Source: Bacteroidales bacterium
GTDB taxonomy: Bacteria > Bacteroidota > Bacteroidia > Bacteroidales > UBA7960
Direction of reading: 5' to 3'
Length of the DNA stretch: 5,268 nucleotides
Assembly: GCA_007131125.1 (NCBI GenBank)
Contig: SLRE01000265.1
Coordinates: 1 to 5,268 of the forward strand
Positions 1 to 4,054 of the stretch are shown piece after piece. The position numbers and the translations under genes are program-made. A model generated the notes under the pieces. It was not told where the DNA came from and did no database searches. It saw only the letters and a program-made list of their open reading frames with translations. Every line of letters starts with the position of its first letter. Position 1 is the stretch's first letter.

Positions 1-100
1 CTTTACATCATGCTACCAGGATTGATAGTTTCTTCTTGTCTGTTTGTTGAAATTTTCGTTACTTGCAGTAACCATTCAGTTTTTCACAAAAATTAATCTT

Positions 101-544
101 ATGAAAACACTTTTACAAACCAACAACATTCCAGGATTTTTGCTGATCAGGATCATCCTGGGATATGTTTTCCTGGTAGCGGGCCTGCAGAAATTTATTT
201 TTCCTGAAGATATGGGACCAGGTCGTTTTATAGAAATGGGATTCCCCATCCCGGTCTTTACCGCCTATTTTGTGGCGTTTTTCGAAACCCTGGGAGGATT
301 GTTTATCCTAATCGGATTTGCTGCCCGCCTGGCTGCCGTTCCAATTATTATCACCATGGCTGTGGCCATCATTACCACCAAGCTTCCTCAGCTGGGCGAT
401 GGTTTCTGGGGGTTTGCCCACGCCCTGAGGCTGGACCTTTCCATGTTTCTGGCCGCCTTTTTTGTGCTGGTAAACGGGTCCGACCGACGATCGCTGGACC
501 ATCACCTGTTTGGGGAAAAATCCAAAGATATCCCCCTGGAATAA
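101..544 (+). CDS. DoxX family integral membrane protein
   Basis: This encodes a 147-residue hydrophobic protein of the DoxX family, small four-helix inner-membrane proteins. Their biochemical role is mostly unclear; some members are linked to quinone or thiol redox chemistry. Four likely membrane helices are visible at about residues 14-34, 50-72, 77-92 and 112-126. The family pattern shows as GLQKF at 28-32 after helix 1, and FFETLGGLFILIGFAAR at 60-76, where the conserved E-x-x-G-G leads into a hydrophobic run and an Arg. The ATG at 101 was chosen because the protein then begins just before helix 1, as usual in the family. The frame is open upstream to a TTG at 44, but those 19 residues look like leader translation. 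No Shine-Dalgarno is evident; the leader is A/T-rich. A strong terminator follows 33 bp after the stop, so the gene appears to end its transcription unit. The family assignment is firm; the function is not. Confidence 0.88.
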   Translation: MKTLLQTNNIPGFLLIRIILGYVFLVAGLQKFIFPEDMGPGRFIEMGFPIPVFTAYFVAFFETLGGLFILIGFAARLAAVPIIITMAVAIITTKLPQLGDGFWGFAHALRLDLSMFLAAFFVLVNGSDRRSLDHHLFGEKSKDIPLE

Positions 545-576
545 TAATTAAGAATAAGTGTTTTAAAACCGGGTTG

Positions 577-612
577 AAAACCGGAAGTCCCTGTGGGTGC
601 TTCCGGTTTTTT
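577..612 (+). terminator. Intrinsic terminator of the DoxX-family gene, made from a family B repeat core
   Basis: An 11-bp perfect stem, AAAACCGGAAG at 577-587 with CTTCCGGTTTT at 600-610, is capped by a small CCC/GGG helix (589-591 with 595-597, loop TGT). It runs into six T residues at 607-612. This is a classic Rho-independent terminator 33 bp after the stop codon at 544. Its central 22 nt (583-604) match the family B copy at 3940-3961 region (GGAAGTCCC...GCTTCC) at all but two positions, so the terminator seems to be a family B element that retained or gained outer stem pairs and a T-run. Confidence 0.85.
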
Positions 613-616
613 CTAT

Positions 617-693
617 AGCCCTCAGCGAGGGCATATAGCGATGGAAACAGGCAATGACGCCGGAGAGAGCAAGCACCCCGGAGCGGGTGCAAT
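617..693 (+). repeat. Family A palindromic repeat unit, copy A1
   Basis: The unit starts with the hairpin GCCCTC-AGC-GAGGGC (618-632), followed by the box ATAGCGATGGAAA (635-647), a spacer containing TGACGCC, and a second hairpin with arms GCACCC (673-678) and GGGTGC (685-690). By hand alignment it matches unit A2 (993-1068) at about 80% of positions with one single-base gap. The first hairpin differs from A2 by a T-A to C-G pair swap that keeps the stem intact. I recall ATAGCGATAGAAA-type repeats as common between genes in Bacteroidota, often mis-translated as short repetitive proteins containing YRYATP; that recollection was not checked. Confidence 0.75.
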
Positions 694-720
694 AGCGTTT
701 GGCAGGATTGGCATGGATGG

Positions 721-804
721 TTATGCCACCCCAGCCGGGGTGCGTGTGTTCTTTTGGCGCTTGGTTTTCTATCGCTATGCCACCTCTACGAGGTGGAGTT
801 TCTT
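721..804 (-). repeat. Family A palindromic repeat unit, inverted copy A3
   Basis: Read on the minus strand this has the same order as A1: a hairpin, the exact box ATAGCGATAGAAA (complement of 766-778 region), a spacer, and a second hairpin. On the plus strand, the first hairpin is CCACCTC-TAC-GAGGTGG at 780-796 (7-bp perfect stem, 3-nt loop). The second is CACCCC-AGCC-GGGGTG at 727-742. The spacer is slightly shorter than in A1. The stem sequences differ from A1 while pairing is kept, which suggests the structure rather than the sequence is conserved. Confidence 0.72.
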
Positions 805-819
805 ATATCAGTATTGCGT

Positions 820-853
820 TTATATCGGTATTTACCCTCTTCAAGGTGATGCC
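820..853 (-). repeat. Possible decayed inverted fragment of family A
   Basis: The stretch reading TATATCGGTATTTACC... resembles the plus-strand form of A3 (CTATCGCTATGCCACC...) with several substitutions, and retains only a weak ACC/GGT stem. It is listed because it sits inside the array and keeps the box-then-hairpin order. The match is loose and could be chance. Confidence 0.35.
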
Positions 854-882
854 CTGTCTAGATATGCGGATAAAAAGTGTAA

Positions 883-911
883 AGCCCCCGGCAAACCAAA
901 TTGCGATAGAA
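883..911 (+). repeat. Decayed family A fragment, copy A4
   Basis: AGCCCCCGGC followed by an AAATTGCGATAGAA box corresponds to the first 29 nt of unit A2 (AGCCCCCAGC...AAATAGCGATAAAA). The right arm of the first hairpin is lost, and no second hairpin follows; family B copy B1 begins 11 nt later. It reads as a truncated unit interrupted at the A/B junction. Confidence 0.55.
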
Positions 912-921
912 TAAGATTGTT

Positions 922-958
922 CCGGAAGCTGGAAATTGCTCTGCAAGTTTCCAGTTCC
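922..958 (+). repeat. Family B hairpin repeat, copy B1 (ATTGC subtype)
   Basis: This 37-nt element folds as follows: outer GGAA (924-927) with TTCC (955-958); CTGGAAA (929-935) with TTTCCAG (948-954); and apical TTGC (936-939) with GCAA (943-946) around a TCT loop. There are single G bulges at 928 and 947. It matches copy B4 at 3964-4000 in all but one loop base. Compared with B2, the apical stem changes on both arms (TTGC/GCAA against TCCC/GGGA), and so does the pair below it (A-T against G-C). Confidence 0.82.
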
Positions 959-992
959 TCCCAGTCAGGAAGCCGCCGGGTTGAAAAGGAAA

Positions 993-1068
993 AGCCCCCA
1001 GCGGGGGCAAATAGCGATAAAAAAGGCGGTGACGCCAGAGAGAACAGGCACCCCTGGGTGGATGCAAT
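993..1068 (+). repeat. Family A palindromic repeat unit, copy A2
   Basis: The first hairpin is GCCCCC-AGC-GGGGGC (994-1008). It is followed by the box ATAGCGATAAAA, a small hairpin GGCG-GTGA-CGCC (about 1024-1035) and a weaker second hairpin around CACC-CCTG-GGTG (1049-1060). It aligns with A1 across its whole length at about 80% identity by eye. It is preceded by the CCGGGTTGAAAA phrase (976-987) and followed within 10 nt by family B copy B2. Confidence 0.75.
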
Positions 1069-1077
1069 CCTTTTAAC

Positions 1078-1114
1078 CCGGAAGCTGGAAGTCCCTACGG
1101 GAGCTTCCAGTTCC
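1078..1114 (+). repeat. Family B hairpin repeat, copy B2 (GTCCC subtype)
   Basis: Outer GGAA (1080-1083) pairs with TTCC (1111-1114), CTGGAAG (1085-1091) with CTTCCAG (1104-1110), and TCCC (1092-1095) with GGGA (1099-1102) around a TAC loop. G bulges at 1084 and 1103 are in the same places as in B1. It differs from B3 (3930-3965) by one loop base and one deleted base. Its 3' TTCC also starts a second small hairpin, TTCCTT/AAGGAA (1111-1116 with 1122-1127), so two folds compete there. It lies about 100 bp before the dinF start codon, with no T-run, so it does not look like a terminator. Confidence 0.82.
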
Positions 1115-1213
1115 TTGCGGTAAGGAACCTCCAAACAGGAAGTATTGGGACAGGCTTGCAAAGCAACCGGAAGCTTAAAGTTTTTTTATAATTTCGCAGC
1201 TCTAAAAACTGCC

Positions 1214-2527
1214 ATGAACCGGAGAATCCTTCAGCTAGCCGTTCCCAACATCATCAGCAACATCACCATCCCATTGCTGGGCATGGTTGATTTGGCACTG
1301 ATGGGTCACCTGGAAAACAAGGTATACATCGGTGCAGTAGCCGTGGGAAGCATGGTCTTTAACTTCCTTTACTGGGGCTTCGGCTTCCTGCGTATGAGCA
1401 CCAGCGGGTTTGTGGCCCAGGCTTTCGGCAAAAGAGATTTCGGCGAAGTCATGCTGAATCTTGGAAGGCCGCTGGCCGTAGCTTTGGCCGGTGGACTGGC
1501 CCTGATCCTGCTTCAGATTCCCATCGCTACCTTAGGGTTCTGGATCATTGACAGCAGCACGGAGGTGGAAGCCCTTGCCAGACAATATTTTCACATTCGC
1601 ATTTATGCCGCACCCGCTACCCTGGGTATGTATGCCTTTACCGGTTGGTTTATCGGCATGCAAAACACCCGCCTGCCTATGGCCATTGCCATCATGGTTA
1701 ACCTGCTTAATATCGGGTTCAGCTTTTTCTTTGTAAAAGGTCTGGGCATGATGTCTGATGGGGTGGCTTATGGCACCCTTATCGCCCAGTATATCGGGCT
1801 GTTTATTGCAGGTTTTTTCCTGGTGAGATATTACCAACGGTTTTTCAGATTTTATCCCAAAAGCTTGCTTTTTGAGAAAAAGGCCCTGATAAGGTTTTTT
1901 CATGTGAACAGGGATATTTTTATCCGTACCCTCTGCCTGATCCTGGCCCTTTCTTTTTTTACCGTTCAATCTGCCGCATCAGGAGATACCATTCTTGCTG
2001 TCAACTCCCTGCTGCTGCAATTTTTCATGTTTTTCTCCTACCTGATTGACGGTTATGCCCATGCCGCCGAAGCCTTAACCGGAAGGTACATGGGTTCAGG
2101 CAGCAGGACAAATCTGCTGAAAAGCATTCGCCTGCTGTTTTTGTGGGGTACAGGTGTGGCCTTAGGCTTTACCCTAATTTATTTTGCCGGGGGAAGCAGG
2201 ATACTCAAAATTTTAACCAGCAACCCGGAGATATTACAGGCCTCCATGCCGTATTTTTTCTGGACGGTGCTGATACCGCTGATCTCATTTGCTGCTTTTA
2301 TATGGGACGGAATCTATATCGGCGCCACGGCATCTGCTGCCATGCGCAACGCCATGCTTGCATCCACCCTGCTGATCTATTTTCCGGCTTATTTTTTCCT
2401 TGAACCCATATTGGGAAACCATGCCCTTTGGCTGGCTTTTGTATTGTTTCTGGCAGCAAGGGGAGTTTCTCTTACCATGATGGCACCCAGAGCCATTTTA
2501 CCGGCAAAACCTACAACCACTGATTAA
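1214..2527 (+). CDS. dinF: MATE family efflux transporter, DinF type
   Basis: This 437-residue, strongly hydrophobic protein has the length and layout of a 12-helix MATE antiporter, which exports organic cations or other small toxic compounds across the inner membrane in exchange for H+ or Na+. From memory it resembles E. coli DinF in several blocks: SNITIPLLGMVDLALMGHL (15-33), FLRMSTSGFVAQAFG (58-72), NRDIFIRT (232-239), DGYAHAAEALTG (279-290) and GNHALWLAFVLFLAARG (401-417). D26 in helix 1 sits where DinF-type MATEs keep a coupling Asp, and E286 is in the conserved second-half motif. The ATG at 1214 puts MNRRILQLAVPN at the N terminus, as in relatives; a TTG at 1145 would add 23 residues unlike the family. 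There is no clear Shine-Dalgarno sequence. The gene is convergent with the AraC gene downstream. Nothing here shows SOS control as in E. coli dinF. The substrate is unknown. Confidence 0.94.
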   Translation: MNRRILQLAVPNIISNITIPLLGMVDLALMGHLENKVYIGAVAVGSMVFNFLYWGFGFLRMSTSGFVAQAFGKRDFGEVMLNLGRPLAVALAGGLALILLQIPIATLGFWIIDSSTEVEALARQYFHIRIYAAPATLGMYAFTGWFIGMQNTRLPMAIAIMVNLLNIGFSFFFVKGLGMMSDGVAYGTLIAQYIGLFIAGFFLVRYYQRFFRFYPKSLLFEKKALIRFFHVNRDIFIRTLCLILALSFFTVQSAASGDTILAVNSLLLQFFMFFSYLIDGYAHAAEALTGRYMGSGSRTNLLKSIRLLFLWGTGVALGFTLIYFAGGSRILKILTSNPEILQASMPYFFWTVLIPLISFAAFIWDGIYIGATASAAMRNAMLASTLLIYFPAYFFLEPILGNHALWLAFVLFLAARGVSLTMMAPRAILPAKPTTTD

Positions 2528-2566
2528 ACCTGTCCCAAAGTATTCTAAAAAAGGAAAATAACCAGC

Positions 2567-3373
2567 CTAACCAAAATAATCGGAGTGGGGAGGACAGTCG
2601 GCAAAAAATTCTTTTGGTGTCAACCCGGAAAGGCTTTTAAACTCCCGGATCAAATGGGCCTGATCGTAGTAACCGCTTTGATATGCAAGGCCCGTAAGGC
2701 TGATATGCGGATTTTGCTGCCGGCAAAAGATGGCATTCTGAAAACGCACCACCCGCTGAAATTGCTTGGGCGAAAGCCCAACAAAACTTCCAAAGGAACG
2801 TTCGAATTGTTTGCGGCTCAGGCAGGCCGATTGAGCCAGACTTTCAGTGCTGGCCTGACCCCCGCAACGGCTGATCATGGAAACAGTATGATCAATCCGC
2901 ATCAGTTCGTAACTTTTTTTCAGGTTTATTTTACCAATAAAAAAACCCTCCAGCAAAGCTACTTTCTCCTCAAAAGTGTTTTGCTCTCCCATGTGTTGCA
3001 GCAATTCACAAACTTCCCGCCCATGGATCAATTCCAGGGCAATGCTTTGATTGGCCAGCTCATTTAAAGGAAAATCAAAAAAGGCGGCTGCACCCTGAGG
3101 ACGGAACACCACTGAAAGCATCTCCACCCTACCGGAAGGGAGCAGGTCATAAAACCCGTTTTTTTGTCCGCAAAGCTGAACGGCTGAACTATTTCTCTCC
3201 TTTTTCCCAATAGTTTTTAAATCATCTCCAAACTGGAAAGTCAGTTCTACAAATCCATTGGGTACCACACGATGGGGGTTGCTAAGGGCCTCCACAGCGT
3301 CCATTTCCAGGGTCCAGTACTGGCGGATATAAGGCGCCAAAGCTGCCGAAGGATGGTAAAACCTGAACTGCAT
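2567..3373 (-). CDS. AraC family transcriptional regulator
   Basis: This is a 268-residue cytoplasmic DNA-binding regulator. The C-terminal third carries the two helix-turn-helix units of AraC/XylS proteins: the first at about 175-211 (STESLAQSACLSRKQFERSF followed by GLSPKQFQRVVRF), and the second at about 224-257, including the signature GYYDQAHLIREF (234-245) and GLTPKEFF (250-257). The N-terminal part (PSAALAPYIRQYWTLE at 8-23, VPNGFVELTFQF at 37-48, RPQGAAAFFDFPLNELANQS at about 91-110) resembles the sensory domain now called DUF6597, common in Bacteroidota regulators; its ligand is unknown. The ATG at 3371-3373 gives the expected N terminus. The stop is 39 bp from the convergent dinF stop, with no clear terminator between. 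The VOC gene lies upstream on the same strand but is separated by a terminator, so the gene probably has its own promoter in 3374-3411. I saw no good -7 element there. The target genes are unknown. Confidence 0.94.
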   Translation of the reverse strand: MQFRFYHPSAALAPYIRQYWTLEMDAVEALSNPHRVVPNGFVELTFQFGDDLKTIGKKERNSSAVQLCGQKNGFYDLLPSGRVEMLSVVFRPQGAAAFFDFPLNELANQSIALELIHGREVCELLQHMGEQNTFEEKVALLEGFFIGKINLKKSYELMRIDHTVSMISRCGGQASTESLAQSACLSRKQFERSFGSFVGLSPKQFQRVVRFQNAIFCRQQNPHISLTGLAYQSGYYDQAHLIREFKSLSGLTPKEFFADCPPHSDYFG

Positions 3374-3411
3374 ACCGGTTGGTAATTAAAAAAACAAAGC
3401 GGAGAACCAGC

Positions 3412-3445
3412 AAAAAGCATGCCCGGCCAAAAATGACCGGGCTGC
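3412..3445 (-). terminator. Intrinsic terminator after the VOC gene
   Basis: On the minus strand a GCCCGG/CCGGGC stem (arms at 3437-3442 and 3421-3426 on the plus strand) encloses a loop rich in T. It is extended by an outer GCA/TGC pair (3417-3419 with 3443-3445) with one bulged base at 3420. Five T residues follow directly (complement of 3412-3416). It begins 11 bp after the VOC stop codon and separates that gene from the AraC gene, so the two are likely distinct transcription units. Confidence 0.8.
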
Positions 3446-3455
3446 ATTAAAAATT

Positions 3456-3815
3456 TTACCTGTCGCCATAAACGCCCAGGCGGTTGCCTTCACTGTCTTT
3501 GAAAAGGGCGAAGTAGCCGCGGCCTTCGGCTTCGATTTTGGTTTTGGGCCGGATGATCTGCCCCCCGGCTTCCCGAATGCGGTCCAGCATGGCATCCAGC
3601 TCATTGCCGGCATGGATGTGAACCAACACCCCGTTTTCAGCAGGCTTGAATCCGGGAGCTTGGGAAATGGCTCCCTCATCTCCCGGGAAAAAGGCCATCT
3701 TCTCTGAACCCCAGTCCATGGCTTCCAGCTTCAGGTTTAACACTTTCCCGTAAAATTTTACGGCGCGATCCATGTCGGTGGCGGGTATCTCTACCCAGCT
3801 AAACAAATTTTTCAT
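3456..3815 (-). CDS. VOC family (glyoxalase/bleomycin-resistance fold) protein
   Basis: This 119-residue single-domain protein of the vicinal oxygen chelate superfamily is made of two beta-alpha-beta-beta-beta modules, at about residues 4-54 and 62-117. Typical marks are FSWVEIPATDMDRAVKFYGKVL at 5-26 (split here as FSWVEIPATDMD then RAVKFYGKVL), LDAMLDRIREAGG at 73-85, and YFALFKDSEGNRLGVY at 101-116, with the D-x-E-G-N turn of the family. E9 and H66/H68 are candidate metal ligands by position, but the full glyoxalase I set cannot be confirmed. Such short proteins normally dimerise. The ATG at 3813-3815 gives the standard MKNLF-x-W-x-E-I-P start. A likely promoter lies 40 bp upstream and a terminator 11 bp downstream, so this looks like a one-gene unit. 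The substrate is unknown; resistance or lyase function should not be assumed. Confidence 0.93.
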   Translation of the reverse strand: MKNLFSWVEIPATDMDRAVKFYGKVLNLKLEAMDWGSEKMAFFPGDEGAISQAPGFKPAENGVLVHIHAGNELDAMLDRIREAGGQIIRPKTKIEAEGRGYFALFKDSEGNRLGVYGDR

Positions 3816-3855
3816 GGTTGAAGAGATGTTTTTGTGAATAAAAAATTTGACGGGA

Positions 3856-3882
3856 CAAAAGTACCTGGGCCGGGGTTTTCAA
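3856..3882 (-). promoter_or_regulatory. Candidate Bacteroidota-type promoter of the VOC gene
   Basis: On the minus strand TACTTTTG (complement of 3856-3863) fits the Bacteroidota -7 consensus TAnnTTTG perfectly. A TTTTG ends 16 nt upstream (TTG is the complement of 3880-3882), a little closer than the usual spacing of about 19-20 for the -33 element. Transcription would begin near 3851, leaving a leader of about 35 nt before the ATG at 3815. The spacing keeps the confidence moderate. Confidence 0.5.
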
Positions 3883-3929
3883 AATTGGAAAAATGCGACA
3901 TGTTTTGTTTGTTTTCCTTTTCAGGTAAC

Positions 3930-3965
3930 CCGGAAGCTGGAAGTCCCTGCGGGAGCTTCCATTCC
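3930..3965 (+). repeat. Family B hairpin repeat, copy B3 (GTCCC subtype)
   Basis: It has the same fold as B2: CTGGAAG (3937-3943) with CTTCCA (3956-3961), and TCCC (3944-3947) with GGGA (3951-3954) around a TGC loop. One G is missing where the others read CCAGTTCC. The TAACCCGGAAG lead-in (3926-3936) is shared with B2 (TAACCCGGAAG at 1074-1084). Its last CC is also the first CC of B4, so the two copies are fused head to tail. Confidence 0.8.
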
Positions 3966-4000
3966 GGAAGCTGGAAATTGCTCCGCAAGTTTCCAGTTCC
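3964..4000 (+). repeat. Family B hairpin repeat, copy B4 (ATTGC subtype)
   Basis: This is a full 37-nt copy: CTGGAAA (3971-3977) with TTTCCAG (3990-3996), TTGC (3978-3981) with GCAA (3985-3988) around a TCC loop, and outer GGAA/TTCC (3966-3969 with 3997-4000). It is identical to B1 except for one loop base. It lies downstream of the ATPase gene and upstream of the VOC promoter on their strand. Neither strand has a T-run beside it, so it does not look like an intrinsic terminator. Confidence 0.82.
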
Positions 4001-4003
4001 AAA

Positions 4004-4028
4004 CGGGTTGGAAGGTGTCGGGTTGGAA
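4004..4028 (+). repeat. Short direct repeat CGGGTTGGAA
   Basis: CGGGTTGGAA occurs at 4004-4013 and again at 4019-4028, a 15-bp period. It begins 4 nt after family B copy B4. A close relative, CCGGGTTGAAAA, occurs twice in the other repeat cluster (569-580 and 976-987), so it may be a flanking part of the repeat family rather than a regulatory site. Confidence 0.5.
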
Positions 4029-4054
4029 AGAATTCTTTGAATGCTGCTGAAATA

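Larger units (their letters stand above)
545..1213. other. Gene-free intergenic stretch holding a mosaic of palindromic repeats
   Basis: I find no credible protein gene in these 669 bp. Several frames are open for long distances (the longest runs 593-1123 on the plus strand), but their translations only read through the repeats and resemble no protein family. The order of elements is: family B core/terminator (577-612), family A unit A1 (617-693), inverted unit A3 (721-804), a decayed inverted piece (about 820-853), a decayed direct piece (883-911), family B copy B1 (922-958), unit A2 (993-1068), family B copy B2 (1078-1114) and a small hairpin (1111-1127). The phrase CCGGGTTGAAAA occurs exactly twice, at 569-580 and 976-987, leading into B0-A1 and A2 respectively. 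1128-1213 is A/T-rich leader DNA for the MATE gene. Confidence 0.85.

Noticed and set aside
39..46. TCTGTTTG as the -7 element for the DoxX-family gene
   Set aside because: It lacks the A of TAnnTTTG, and the TTG at 22-24 is only 14 nt upstream.
44..100. An upstream TTG start that would add 19 residues to the DoxX-family protein
   Set aside because: The ATG at 101 sits right before the first membrane helix as in relatives; the extra residues match nothing and the start codon is rare.
613..1114. A CRISPR array
   Set aside because: Repeats are long, diverged, in both orientations and irregularly spaced, with no uniform unique spacers and no cas genes nearby.
1189..1196. TAATTTCG as the -7 element of the dinF promoter
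   Set aside because: It misses the TAnnTTTG consensus at one position, and the nearest TTG (1156-1158) is 30 nt away, beyond the normal spacing.
1145..1213. An upstream TTG start for the MATE protein
   Set aside because: The 23 added residues lie in A/T-rich leader DNA and do not resemble MATE N termini, while MNRRILQLAVPN from 1214 does.
1145..2538. A 10-bp inverted repeat (TTGGGACAGG at 1145-1154, CCTGTCCCAA at 2529-2538) flanking dinF, as mobile element ends
   Set aside because: Several 10-bp inverted matches are expected by chance in 5 kb, the flanks do not extend the match, there is no target duplication and no transposase.
2585..3067. A 160-codon plus-strand frame opposite the AraC gene
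   Set aside because: It lies wholly antisense to a well-supported regulator and its translation resembles no family.
4027..4038. Perfect palindrome AAAGAATTCTTT downstream of the ATPase as an operator or terminator
   Set aside because: It has no loop, no G-C stem and no following T-run; a single 12-bp palindrome here may be chance.
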